A DNA stretch of 64,000 bases from CAINVV01 sp963663675. Its GTDB lineage: Bacteria; Bacteroidota; Bacteroidia; Bacteroidales; Prolixibacteraceae. The notes below the pieces were generated by a model. That model searched no databases, was not told the origin of the DNA, and saw nothing but the letters and a program-made list of their open reading frames with translations. The DNA is taken from the NCBI GenBank assembly GCA_963663675.1, contig OY760498.1, forward strand, positions 930,001 through 994,000, in the 5' to 3' direction. Below are positions 56,018 to 64,000 of the stretch, one piece after another (the stretch's first letter is position 1; every line of letters begins with the position of its first letter). Position numbers and translations under genes: made by a program.

Positions 56018-56374
56018 ATGGCTCTCACAAAAATTGAAAGAAGAGATAGAATTCGCATGAGAATCCGGAAAGTTGTTTCCGGAACCTCAGAGGTTCCTCG
56101 CATGAGTATTTTTCGTAGCAACAAACAGATTTCTGTTCAGTTTGTCGACGATGTAGCGGGAAAAACCTTGTTGGCAGTTTCTTCATTAAACAAAGAAATC
56201 GCTTCTCAAGCCGGAACCAAAACAGAAATAGCAACAATGGTCGGAAAACTAGCTGCTGAAAAGGCACTTGCTGCCGGAATTACAGCCGCATGTTTCGATC
56301 GTGGAGGCAACTTATATCATGGTCGTGTTAAGGCAGTTGCAGAAGCTGCACGTGAAGGAGGTTTAAAAATATAA
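56018..56374 (+). CDS. rplR: Ribosomal protein L18
   Basis: 118 residues. VPRMSIFRSNKQISVQFVDD and the FDRGGNLYHGRVKAVAEAAR end are canonical. It binds 5S rRNA with L5. Confidence 0.98.
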   Translation: MALTKIERRDRIRMRIRKVVSGTSEVPRMSIFRSNKQISVQFVDDVAGKTLLAVSSLNKEIASQAGTKTEIATMVGKLAAEKALAAGITAACFDRGGNLYHGRVKAVAEAAREGGLKI

Positions 56375-56379
56375 CCGTT

Positions 56380-56895
56380 ATGGCGAAAAATATTAAAAAA
56401 GTAAAAACCAGCGATCTCGAACTTAAAGACAGGTTAGTTGCAATTAACCGGGTCACCAAGGTTACCAAAGGAGGTAGAACTTTCAGCTTTTCGGCAATTG
56501 TCGTCGTAGGAAACGAAGACGGAATTGTTGGCTGGGGTTTAGGGAAAGCCAGTGAGGTTACCGCGGCTATTGCAAAAGGCGTAGACGCCGCAAAGAAAAA
56601 CCTTGTTAAAATTCCAATCATTCACGGAACTGTTCCTCATGAGCAAACTGCGAAATTTGGTGGTGCAAATGTATTATTGAAGCCTGCTTCTTCAGGTACC
56701 GGGGTTAAAGCCGGAGGTGCTATGCGTGCCGTGCTTGAAAGTGTCGGGGTTCATGATATTCTTGCTAAATCAAAAGGATCGTCAAATCCGCACAACCTTG
56801 TCAAGGCAACTTTTGAAGCATTGGTCGAACTGAGAGATGCATACACTGTAGCAGAACATCGCGGTGTAGCACTTGATAAAGTGTTTAACGGATAA
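56380..56895 (+). CDS. rpsE: Ribosomal protein S5
   Basis: 171 residues. VTKGGRTFSFSAIVVVGNED and VLESVGVHDILAKSKGSSNP are diagnostic. It contributes to decoding accuracy and mRNA entry. Confidence 0.98.
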   Translation: MAKNIKKVKTSDLELKDRLVAINRVTKVTKGGRTFSFSAIVVVGNEDGIVGWGLGKASEVTAAIAKGVDAAKKNLVKIPIIHGTVPHEQTAKFGGANVLLKPASSGTGVKAGGAMRAVLESVGVHDILAKSKGSSNPHNLVKATFEALVELRDAYTVAEHRGVALDKVFNG

Positions 56896-56901
56896 CTATT
56901 A

Positions 56902-57090
56902 ATGATTATGAAAGTTCGTATTACACAGTTTAAGAGCAAAATTGGCGCATCTAAGGCTCAAAAGAAAATTATTGATGCGCTCGGCCTGCACAAACTGAAT
57001 CAACCAAAGATTCATGAGGCAACACCCGAGATTCTAGGAATGGTTAGTAAACTTCAACACTTGGTTAAGGTTGAAGAAGTTAACGAATAA
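56902..57090 (+). CDS. rpmD: Ribosomal protein L30
   Basis: 62 residues; a second in-frame ATG at 56908 gives the more usual start MKVRITQFKS. The IGASKAQKKIIDALGLHKL core matches the family. 50S protein. Confidence 0.96.
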   Translation: MIMKVRITQFKSKIGASKAQKKIIDALGLHKLNQPKIHEATPEILGMVSKLQHLVKVEEVNE

Positions 57091-57103
57091 TATTTCTTAA
57101 GAA

Positions 57104-57550
57104 ATGGAATTAAACAACTTAAAACCTGCAACAGGTTCTGTTAAAAAAGAAAAACGGATTGGTCGCGGACAAGGTTCTGGTCATGGTGGAACTTCCACAC
57201 GTGGTCACAAAGGTGCAAAGTCCCGTTCTGGATACTCTTCCAAGAAGGGGTTCCAGGGAGGACAGATGCCTTTACAACGACTTGTTCCCAAATTTGGATT
57301 TAAGAATATCAATCGCGTTGAATACAAGGCTATTAACCTAAGTACATTGCAACAATTGGTTGAAGATCAAAAGCTTACAAGCATCGATTTCCAAACTTTT
57401 TTGGATGCCGGTTTTGTCAGTAAAAATGACAAAGTTAAGATTCTTGCCAAAGGTGAATTAAAAAGCAAGGTGGATGTTAAAGCCCATGCGTTCTCCAAAA
57501 CAGCCAAGGAAGCTATTGAAAAACTGGAAGGTACTACTGAATTAATCTGA
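57104..57550 (+). CDS. rplO: Ribosomal protein L15
   Basis: 148 residues. The glycine-rich N-terminus RIGRGQGSGHGGTSTRGHKG is canonical. A 50S assembly protein; it precedes secY by five bases. Confidence 0.98.
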   Translation: MELNNLKPATGSVKKEKRIGRGQGSGHGGTSTRGHKGAKSRSGYSSKKGFQGGQMPLQRLVPKFGFKNINRVEYKAINLSTLQQLVEDQKLTSIDFQTFLDAGFVSKNDKVKILAKGELKSKVDVKAHAFSKTAKEAIEKLEGTTELI

Positions 57551-57555
57551 TTCTG

Positions 57556-58899
57556 ATGAAAAAGTTGATTGAGACACTTAAGAACATTTATAAAATTGAG
57601 GATTTAAGGTCAAGGTTAAGTATCACCCTCTTATTTTTGATGGTATACCGCTTTGGTTCATTTGTCATATTACCTGGTATAGATCCGAATCCTGTACATT
57701 TTCAAGCTTTAAGAGACCAGACTTCGGATGGTATTCTTGGATTGCTGAATATGTTTTCAGGTGGAGCTTTTTCCAATGCATCAATCTTTGCATTGGGAAT
57801 TATGCCTTATATCAGTGCCTCGATCGTTATTCAACTCTTAGGATTTGCAGTACCATACATTCAGCGTCTTCAGAAAGAAGGGGAGTCAGGAAGAAGAAAA
57901 ATCAACCAGATGACCCGCTACCTGACCGTCGTAATTTTGATTTTCCAGGGTTGGGCATATCTGGCCAACCTGAGATATCAACTTCCGGAACAAGCCTTTC
58001 TTGTAAGCGCCTTCGCATTCAATATCAGTTCCACTGTTGTTTTGGCAGCCGGTTCCATGTTTATCATGTGGCTTGGTGAGAGAATAACTGATAAAGGAAT
58101 TGGGAACGGTATATCATTGATTATTATGATTGGTATTATTGCTCGTCTTCCTCAGTCACTGGCTCAGGAATTTGCCAGCAGGCTTGCTGAGCAGGGACGT
58201 GGATTTATCATGATGATCGTTGAAATGGTTGTATTCCTTTTGGTTATCGCCAGCACAATCCTATTGGTTCAGGGTACACGGAAAGTTCCCGTACAGTATG
58301 CAAAAAGAATTGTTGGAAATCGTCAATACGGCGGTGTTCGGCAGTATATTCCCCTAAAAGTCAATGCTGCAGGTGTAATGCCGATCATTTTTGCCCAGGC
58401 AATTATGTTCATCCCTGCTACCCTGGCCGGTCTCTTTTCTTCTGAGACTCTCGGGAAAATGTTTTCCTCTTTTTCCAGCTATACCGGTTTTTGGTACAAC
58501 GCGGTTATGTTTCTGATGGTTATCATATTTACCTATTTCTATACCGCTATCACTATCAATCCTAACCAGATGGCTGAGGACATGAAGAAGAATGGCGGAT
58601 TTATACCGGGTATCAAACCTGGGAAAAAGACTGCAGAGTATATTGATACAATTATGTCAAGAATAACTCTGCCCGGTTCGATTTTCCTGGGATTGATCAC
58701 AATATTGCCCGCTTTTGCTATGGTTCTTGGCATCAATACGCAGTTCGCGCATTTCTTTGGAGGGACTTCATTGCTGATTCTGGTCGGGGTAATTCTTGAT
58801 ACATTGCAGCAAATTGAGAGTCACTTGCTTATGCGTCACTACGATGGTTTGCTGAAATCAGGCAGGATCAAAGGACGTACTGCCGGTGCAAGTATGTAA
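57556..58899 (+). CDS. secY: Protein translocase subunit SecY
   Basis: 447 residues and ten membrane helices. The plug and helix-2 region IFALGIMPYISASIVIQLL and the C-terminal HLLMRHYDGLLKSGRIKGR loop that contacts SecA and ribosomes are present. It forms the SecYEG channel. In most Bacteroidota map follows; here 416 bases without a gene follow. Confidence 0.98.
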   Translation: MKKLIETLKNIYKIEDLRSRLSITLLFLMVYRFGSFVILPGIDPNPVHFQALRDQTSDGILGLLNMFSGGAFSNASIFALGIMPYISASIVIQLLGFAVPYIQRLQKEGESGRRKINQMTRYLTVVILIFQGWAYLANLRYQLPEQAFLVSAFAFNISSTVVLAAGSMFIMWLGERITDKGIGNGISLIIMIGIIARLPQSLAQEFASRLAEQGRGFIMMIVEMVVFLLVIASTILLVQGTRKVPVQYAKRIVGNRQYGGVRQYIPLKVNAAGVMPIIFAQAIMFIPATLAGLFSSETLGKMFSSFSSYTGFWYNAVMFLMVIIFTYFYTAITINPNQMAEDMKKNGGFIPGIKPGKKTAEYIDTIMSRITLPGSIFLGLITILPAFAMVLGINTQFAHFFGGTSLLILVGVILDTLQQIESHLLMRHYDGLLKSGRIKGRTAGASM

Positions 58900-59054
58900 T
58901 TCGGGATTTTTATCCTGTAGTTTGTGAGGAATTAAATTATCCTGGCAAGTTAGCTGTTTAACAGCATCATTATAAATTAGTCCGGAATTTTTAAGTTGCC
59001 GGCTAAGGCATTCAGATCATTTAACAGAAGTTTAACTGTTTCCGAAAAAGGCTG

Positions 59055-59085
59055 TTGCATCTTTTTTTTCTTTTCAGTATCTTTG
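59055..59085 (+). promoter_or_regulatory. Promoter of the infA-rplQ transcription unit
   Basis: TTG at 59055-59057, a 20-base spacer and TATCTTTG at 59078-59085, a perfect TAnnTTTG -7 box. It leaves a leader of over 200 bases before infA. Confidence 0.7.
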
Positions 59086-59163
59086 CCGACCTGAAAAATT
59101 AGATCACAATCGTTTTTTCAAGATTATTTTTAGAAATCTAACTTTTTGAAGATAACCGCGGCA

Positions 59164-59220
59164 ATGGAAAAACCACCTTTACTGGTGTTTAGAAGAGCAG
59201 GAAGTGTTTCACTTCATTAA
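59164..59220 (+). CDS. Possible 18-residue leader peptide before infA
   Basis: ATG to TAA, translating as MEKPPLLVFRRAGSVSLH. It lies inside the predicted infA leader, 96 bases before infA. It could be a chance frame; no ribosome-binding evidence or attenuator structure is clear. Confidence 0.2.
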   Translation: MEKPPLLVFRRAGSVSLH

Positions 59221-59315
59221 CTCTGAAAATTGATCGAATGATTATAAGTTAGCTCTTAGGAGCGCTTTTAAGGGAGTTGTCTGAGTTTTCATCATAATGC
59301 AGAAGTATAGTTTCT

Positions 59316-59537
59316 ATGTCAAAACAATCTTTTATTGAGCAAGACGGAACAATTATTGAAGCATTGTCCAATGCAATGTTCCGGGTAGAATTGCAAAACG
59401 GTCATGTTATTACGGCTCATATATCGGGCAAGATGCGCATGCACTATATCAAAATTCTCCCTGGCGACAAAGTTAAGGTTGAAATGTCACCATATGACCT
59501 TAGTAAAGGAAGAATCTCTTTCAGATACAAAAATTAA
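59316..59537 (+). CDS. infA: Translation initiation factor IF-1
   Basis: 73 residues forming an OB fold. The central HVITAHISGKMRMHYIKILP and the C-terminal DLSKGRISFRYK are canonical. It binds the 30S A site during initiation. Confidence 0.97.
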   Translation: MSKQSFIEQDGTIIEALSNAMFRVELQNGHVITAHISGKMRMHYIKILPGDKVKVEMSPYDLSKGRISFRYKN

Positions 59538-59548
59538 AAAGTAGAAAA

Positions 59549-59665
59549 ATGAAAGTAAGGGCATCCATTAAGAAACGTAGTGCGGAATGCAAAATTGTAA
59601 GCCGTAAAGGACGTCTCTACGTGATAAACAAAAAGAACCCGAAGTTCAAGCAACGTCAGGGTTAG
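59549..59665 (+). CDS. rpmJ: Ribosomal protein L36 (zinc-less form)
   Basis: 38 residues, starting MKVRASIKKRSAECKIVSRK and ending NPKFKQRQG. Only one of the zinc-binding Cys residues remains and the His is lost, so it is the zinc-independent variant common in Bacteroidota. It starts 11 bases after infA. Confidence 0.95.
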   Translation: MKVRASIKKRSAECKIVSRKGRLYVINKKNPKFKQRQG

Positions 59666-59706
59666 TAATGTTAAATTTATAACGATTTTTTAATCAATAT
59701 AAGATT

Positions 59707-60084
59707 ATGGCTCGAATAGTTGGTGTAGACATACCAAATAACAAAAGAGGCGAAATCGCCCTGACTTATATTTTCGGAATTGGACGCAGCCGCTCAAATG
59801 AAATACTTGAAAAAGCGGGTGTCGACAAGAACATTAAAGTCAGCGAGTGGAATGATGACCAGTTTAGTGCAATTCGTAAGGTAATTACAGATGGTTTTAA
59901 GGTTGAAGGTGAACTTCGTTCTGAAAACCAGATGAGTATCAAACGTTTGATGGACATTGGCTGTTATCGTGGAATTCGTCATCGTTTAGGTCTTCCGGTT
60001 CGTGGACAAAGTACAAAAAACAATGCCCGGACAAGGAAAGGTAAAAAGAAGACAGTTGCAAATAAGAAGAAAGCTACTAAATAA
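59707..60084 (+). CDS. rpsM: Ribosomal protein S13
   Basis: 125 residues. MARIVGVDIPNNKRGEIALT and the GLPVRGQSTKNNARTRKGKK tail are canonical. It bridges the 30S head to the 50S subunit. Confidence 0.98.
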   Translation: MARIVGVDIPNNKRGEIALTYIFGIGRSRSNEILEKAGVDKNIKVSEWNDDQFSAIRKVITDGFKVEGELRSENQMSIKRLMDIGCYRGIRHRLGLPVRGQSTKNNARTRKGKKKTVANKKKATK

Positions 60085-60096
60085 GAATAAGTAGAG

Positions 60097-60486
60097 ATGG
60101 CAAAAAAGACTGGAATATCTAAGAAAAGAGTTGTCAATGTTGAGGCTGTAGGTCAGGCTCACGTTTCATCTACTTTTAATAATATTATCATTTCGATGAC
60201 TAACAATAACGGAGAGGTTATCTCCTGGTCATCAGCCGGGAAAAAAGGCTTCCGTGGCTCAAAGAAAAATACTCCTTATGCTGCTCAAACAGCTTCAGAA
60301 GAGTGTGCAAAAACAGCGTTTGACTTAGGCTTGCGCAAGGTAAAAGTTTATGTGAAGGGACCGGGAAATGGCCGCGAATCTGCAATTCGTGCTATCGCTA
60401 ATGTTGGTATCCAGGTAACTGAGATTGTCGATGTTACCCCTATGCCACATAACGGTTGTCGTCCACCCAAACGTCGTCGTGTCTAA
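60097..60486 (+). CDS. rpsK: Ribosomal protein S11
   Basis: 129 residues. STFNNIIISMTNNNGEVISW and DVTPMPHNGCRPPKRRRV are diagnostic. 30S platform protein near the E site. Confidence 0.98.
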   Translation: MAKKTGISKKRVVNVEAVGQAHVSSTFNNIIISMTNNNGEVISWSSAGKKGFRGSKKNTPYAAQTASEECAKTAFDLGLRKVKVYVKGPGNGRESAIRAIANVGIQVTEIVDVTPMPHNGCRPPKRRRV

Positions 60487-60511
60487 TCTTCAGTAAATTA
60501 AATTAAAAAAC

Positions 60512-61120
60512 ATGGCAAGATACATAGGTCCTAAATCAAAAATTGCTAGAAAATTTGGCGAGCCAATTTATGGCCCGGATAAAGCATTTGAACACAAAAA
60601 TTTCCCTCCGGGAATGCACGGCAACAGCAAACGCCGCAAAAAAGTATCTGAATATGGTACACAGCTGAAGGAGAAGCAAAAAGCAAAATACATGTATGGC
60701 GTTTTAGAACGTCAGTTTCGTAATTTGTTCGAAAAAGCTCACTCACATAAAGGTATCACCGGTACTGTTCTTCTTCAACTTCTTGAAAGCCGTCTGGATA
60801 ACGTTGTATTCCGTTTGGGGATCGCTCCAAGCCGTGCAGCAGCACGCCAGCTGGTTTCTCATAAACACATCACTGTAAATGGTGAAGTTGTTAATATTCC
60901 CTCTTATACTGTTCGTCCGGGTGAGATAGTTGCAGTACGTGAGAAGTCCAAATCATTGGTTGCAATCAATGATTCACTTTCTTCACGTCGTCACAGCAAT
61001 TTTTCATGGTTAGAATGGAATGGAGAATCAAAATCTGGAAAGTTTTTGAATGTCCCTGAGAGAGAAGAGATTCCTGAAAATATCAAGGAACAGTTAATCG
61101 TCGAATTGTATTCGAAATAA
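60512..61120 (+). CDS. rpsD: Ribosomal protein S4
   Basis: 202 residues. An S4 RNA-binding domain (about 92-155, with SRAAARQLVSHKHITVNGEV) follows the N-terminal helical part. 30S assembly initiator; zinc-less N-terminus. Confidence 0.98.
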   Translation: MARYIGPKSKIARKFGEPIYGPDKAFEHKNFPPGMHGNSKRRKKVSEYGTQLKEKQKAKYMYGVLERQFRNLFEKAHSHKGITGTVLLQLLESRLDNVVFRLGIAPSRAAARQLVSHKHITVNGEVVNIPSYTVRPGEIVAVREKSKSLVAINDSLSSRRHSNFSWLEWNGESKSGKFLNVPEREEIPENIKEQLIVELYSK

Positions 61121-61134
61121 TTAATATAAGGTTT

Positions 61135-62127
61135 ATGGCAATTTTAGCTTTCCAGAAGCCGGATAAGGTGATCATGATTGAGTCGGATGACAAAGTCGGT
61201 AAATTCGAATTTCGTCCGCTAGAGCCCGGTTACGGTATTACCATCGGGAATGCATTACGCAGAATCTTGTTGTCATCTTTGGAAGGATATGCCATCACAA
61301 CGATTAAAATCGAAGGTGTTGAGCATGAATTTTCAACCATCCCGGGAGTAATTGAGGATGTTACAGAGATGATTCTTAATTTGAAACAAATTCGTTTCAA
61401 AAAAGTGGTTGAGGATTTCGACAGTGAGAAAGTTACTGTTACGATTTTTGGCCAGAACAAATTCAGGGCGGGTGACATCAACAATTTCATCACCGGATTC
61501 CGTGTATTGAATACCGATTTGCTTATCTGCAACATGGAAACAGATGTGAAACTTCAAATAGAGCTTTCTATCGAGAAGGGACGCGGGTATGTACCAGGTG
61601 TAGAGAACAAACCAGCTGACGAAGAGTTTGGCGTTATTCCGATCGATTCAATTTTCACACCGATTAAGAATGTGAAATACTCGGTCGAAAACTACCGCGT
61701 TGAACAAAAGACCGACTATGAAAAACTGGTCATTGATATTCATACTGACGGTTCTATCCACCCAAAGGATGCACTGAAGGAAGCTGCTAAAATTCTGATT
61801 TACCATTTCATGCTCTTCTCTGACGAGAAAATTACTCTCGACTCAGATGAGAAATTTGCCAATGAGGAATTTGATGAGGAAATACTGCATATGCGCCAAT
61901 TGCTGAAAAACAAACTGGTCGATCTTGATCTCTCTGTCCGTGCACTCAATTGCCTGAAGGCTGCTGATGTGGAAACACTCGGAGAACTGGTTACATACAA
62001 CCGGAATGACCTGCTGAAATTCAGAAACTTTGGAAAAAAATCCCTCACAGAATTGGATGATTTATTGGTAAATCTCAATTTAAGTTTCGGGATGGATATC
62101 AGTAAGTATAAATTAGACAAGGAATAA
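61135..62127 (+). CDS. rpoA: RNA polymerase alpha subunit
   Basis: 330 residues. The N-terminal dimerisation domain (LEPGYGITIGNALRRILLSS) and the C-terminal helix-hairpin domain (LVDLDLSVRALNCLKAADVE) are complete. It scaffolds polymerase and contacts upstream DNA and activators. Confidence 0.98.
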   Translation: MAILAFQKPDKVIMIESDDKVGKFEFRPLEPGYGITIGNALRRILLSSLEGYAITTIKIEGVEHEFSTIPGVIEDVTEMILNLKQIRFKKVVEDFDSEKVTVTIFGQNKFRAGDINNFITGFRVLNTDLLICNMETDVKLQIELSIEKGRGYVPGVENKPADEEFGVIPIDSIFTPIKNVKYSVENYRVEQKTDYEKLVIDIHTDGSIHPKDALKEAAKILIYHFMLFSDEKITLDSDEKFANEEFDEEILHMRQLLKNKLVDLDLSVRALNCLKAADVETLGELVTYNRNDLLKFRNFGKKSLTELDDLLVNLNLSFGMDISKYKLDKE

Positions 62128-62132
62128 TTGAA

Positions 62133-62618
62133 ATGAGACATAGAAAAGGGTTTAATCATTTAGGTAGAACCAGTTCACACCGTGGTGCCATGCTTTCCAA
62201 CATGGCGAACTCTCTTTTGCTCCACAAGCGTATAACAACGACACTTGCAAAAGCAAAGGAACTGAGAGTTTTTGTTGAGCCATTGATTACACGTGCAAAA
62301 GAGGATTCCACTCATAACAGACGTGAAGTATTTAGTAATCTTAAGAGCAAACAGGTTGTCACTGAACTGTTCCGTGATATTATCGTTAAAATTGGTGATC
62401 GACCGGGAGGTTATACCAGGATACTGAAGACTGGTACCCGAATGGGGGATAATGCCGAAATGTGTATTATCGAACTGGTTGACTATAACGAAAACATGTT
62501 ATCAACGCCAAAAGCTGACACCTCTAAAAAGCGTCGCGTCAGAAAAACCAGGAAAGTTGAAACTCCTGCAAAAGAAGCTGCCAAAGTTGAAACTGCTTCA
62601 GAGGAAGCTGCATCTTAA
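62133..62618 (+). CDS. rplQ: Ribosomal protein L17
   Basis: 161 residues. The core begins MRHRKGFNHLGRTSSHR and runs to about residue 120. A charged tail rich in Lys, Ala and Glu follows, a Bacteroidota-type extension. Last gene of the cluster; a terminator follows 27 bases later. Confidence 0.98.
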   Translation: MRHRKGFNHLGRTSSHRGAMLSNMANSLLLHKRITTTLAKAKELRVFVEPLITRAKEDSTHNRREVFSNLKSKQVVTELFRDIIVKIGDRPGGYTRILKTGTRMGDNAEMCIIELVDYNENMLSTPKADTSKKRRVRKTRKVETPAKEAAKVETASEEAAS

Positions 62619-62645
62619 GCAATGAATTTTGACAATATTTATTAG

Positions 62646-62672
62646 GCCATCCTTCACGGATGGCTTTTTTTA
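62646..62672 (+). terminator. Terminator of the ribosomal protein cluster
   Basis: Perfect seven-pair stem GCCATCC / GGATGGC with a five-base loop, followed by seven T. Confidence 0.9.
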
Positions 62673-62862
62673 TGATTTACTTTCGGCGATATCATTTTAG
62701 TACCCTTTTTTTAAAATATTTACCTTATTGAGTAGATAAATATATAAATTGATTCATTTTTTATGTATTTTTCAGCTGATTATCACAACATGCTTCCGGA
62801 TAGGTTTATACAGAGAATTTGTATGTGTTGAATTTAAAATAAACTAACATAATAGACTCTTT

Positions 62863-64000
62863 ATGGAATACATTAAAAAGAAACTTTTGAAGAAGGGTGA
62901 AGAAGAGCGCCTGGTTGTAAAACGATTAATCAGTGAGTTTGGTAGTACAGTGCTTGAATCTGTTAACATTGATCAGGTTTTGACCGGCATGAAAGGTATT
63001 ACCGGATTGCTTACCGTAACTTCAAAATTGAACCCAAATACCGGTATAACCTATAGGGGGCATACTATTCCTGAGATACAGCAAAAATTGCCTAAGGTCA
63101 GACCGGAAGGGGAACCTCTTTCGGAGGGTCTGTTTTACCTCTTTTTATTGGATGAAATTCCAACAAAAGATGAAGTTGATGAATTGAGTCAGGAGTGGGT
63201 CAGGCGTAGTGTCCTCCCTGAGCATGTCATCGAGATTCTGGATGCTATGCCTCTTACCAGTAAACCTATGACTCAGTTCAGTACTGCGATTCTGGCTATG
63301 GCTACTGAGTCTAAATTTCAAAAGGCCCATCGGGATGGCCTTCATAAGAACGACTATTGGGATACAACTTTTGAGGATGTGATGGATTTGATTGCCAGGC
63401 TTCCTGTTGTGGCTGCCTATATTTATCGCCGGAATTTCAAGGATGGCAAATTCATTCCGCCGGATCCTAAACTGGACTGGGCCGCTAATTTTGCTCATAT
63501 GATGGGTTATGACCAGGATGAAATATATAGATTGTTCAGGATGTATATGATGATTCATGCTGATCATGAAGGTGGTAATGTTTCTGCCCATGCTACTCAC
63601 CTGGTTGGTTCTGCACTTAGTAACCCTTATTATTCTTACGCCGCCGGCATGTTGGGTCTGGCCGGTCCATTGCATGGATATGCAAACCAGGAGGTCATCA
63701 ACTGGATTTTTGAAATGCAGGAGGAGATTGGTGTGAGCGCTACCAAGGAAGAGGAAAGAGCCAAAATTGAGGCTTATGTGCGTAAAACGATATCTTCCGG
63801 ACAGGTAGTGCCGGGATATGGTCATGCAGTGTTGCGGGTTACTGATCCTCGTTTTACAGCACAGCAAATTTTTGCACAGAAATATGTCGAAAATGATTCA
63901 CTGATCAATACAGTTAATCTTCTTTATGAAATTGTTCCCCCAATTTTGCAATCGCTGGGGAAAATCAAAAATCCATGGCCAAACGTTGACGCATTCTCCG
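62863..64000 (+). CDS. gltA: Citrate synthase, mitochondrial-like type (3' end outside window)
   Basis: 379 complete codons are visible, open at the window edge. The catalytic triad is present: His271 in LAGPLHG, His321 in VPGYGHAVLR and Asp376 in NPWPNVDA. HADHEGGNVSAHATHLVGSA and the N-terminal helices resemble the pig-heart (type I) enzyme more than E. coli GltA. It condenses oxaloacetate and acetyl-CoA to citrate. About 50-60 residues should lie beyond the edge. Upstream, 190 bases after the rplQ terminator are AT-rich and hold no gene. Confidence 0.93.
   Translation, partial: MEYIKKKLLKKGEEERLVVKRLISEFGSTVLESVNIDQVLTGMKGITGLLTVTSKLNPNTGITYRGHTIPEIQQKLPKVRPEGEPLSEGLFYLFLLDEIPTKDEVDELSQEWVRRSVLPEHVIEILDAMPLTSKPMTQFSTAILAMATESKFQKAHRDGLHKNDYWDTTFEDVMDLIARLPVVAAYIYRRNFKDGKFIPPDPKLDWAANFAHMMGYDQDEIYRLFRMYMMIHADHEGGNVSAHATHLVGSALSNPYYSYAAGMLGLAGPLHGYANQEVINWIFEMQEEIGVSATKEEERAKIEAYVRKTISSGQVVPGYGHAVLRVTDPRFTAQQIFAQKYVENDSLINTVNLLYEIVPPILQSLGKIKNPWPNVDAFS

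Larger units (their letters stand above)
58900..59315. other. 416-base gap between secY and infA (map absent)
   Basis: No methionine aminopeptidase remnant was recognised in any frame. The region holds a promoter at 59055-59085, an 18-codon open frame at 59164-59220 and a small GCTC/GAGC hairpin near 59251. It splits the spc and alpha groups into separately initiated units. Confidence 0.6.

Noticed and set aside
63145..63867. 240-codon open frame on the minus strand
   Set aside because: It is antisense to the citrate synthase, whose catalytic motifs are clear on the plus strand; the frame has no recognisable family.

Overview
The window reads as chromosome of a member of the Bacteroidota, most likely a Bacteroidales/Marinilabiliales-type organism. 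The evidence is the set of families (a DUF5686 protein with a carboxypeptidase-like regulatory domain, zinc-less L36 and S14, an EF-G2 paralogue), the absence of Shine-Dalgarno sequences before most genes, and Bacteroidota-type TAnnTTTG promoter boxes before the ribosomal operons. No rRNA, tRNA, CRISPR array or insertion sequence was recognised.

Layout. 0-3.6 kb: nicotinamide riboside uptake and phosphorylation (pnuC plus a NadR-type kinase), serine acetyltransferase and an RlmL-type RNA methyltransferase. 3.6-11.8 kb is the accessory core. A leftward operon encodes a membrane-anchored TPR-CHAT (caspase-like) protein and an ECF sigma factor. It diverges from a cassette present twice as an almost identical 2.16-kb direct repeat. 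Each cassette carries a 34-residue peptide with a textbook double-glycine leader and an 11-residue core, followed by a 498-residue protein (four repeat units, one membrane segment, TPR-like C-terminus). The gene pair is bracketed by an imperfect inverted repeat. 11.8-24 kb: an Omp85-like outer-membrane protein, a phosphodiester glycosidase, CutC, a PafA-like phosphatase homologue that has lost most metal ligands, an EamA transporter, DUF5686, NagB, and ornithine carbamoyltransferase with carbamate kinase. 24-40.9 kb: FtsK, a LolA-like protein, pyruvate kinase, AroQ, a XerD-type recombinase, an aminotransferase, GTP-type PEP carboxykinase, an amidohydrolase, DUF1456, a UMF1-type MFS protein, a beta-CASP RNase-like protein and an EF-G paralogue with a degenerate G domain. 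41.2-44.7 kb: a peptidase-C39 ABC exporter and its HlyD partner, the machinery class that cleaves after double glycine. 45.2-62.6 kb: the str-S10-spc-alpha ribosomal protein cluster, complete from rpsL to rplQ except that map is missing between secY and infA, where a new promoter lies instead. 62.9 kb to the end: citrate synthase of the mitochondrial type, cut by the window edge.

How the parts may work together (inference). The duplicated peptide looks like a secreted signal or effector that the C39 exporter 30 kb away could mature and export. The divergent sigma/CHAT operon and the membrane-spanning 498-residue protein have the topology expected of envelope sensing linked to transcription. 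Nothing in the sequence proves the link. It is the strongest candidate here for an undescribed system.
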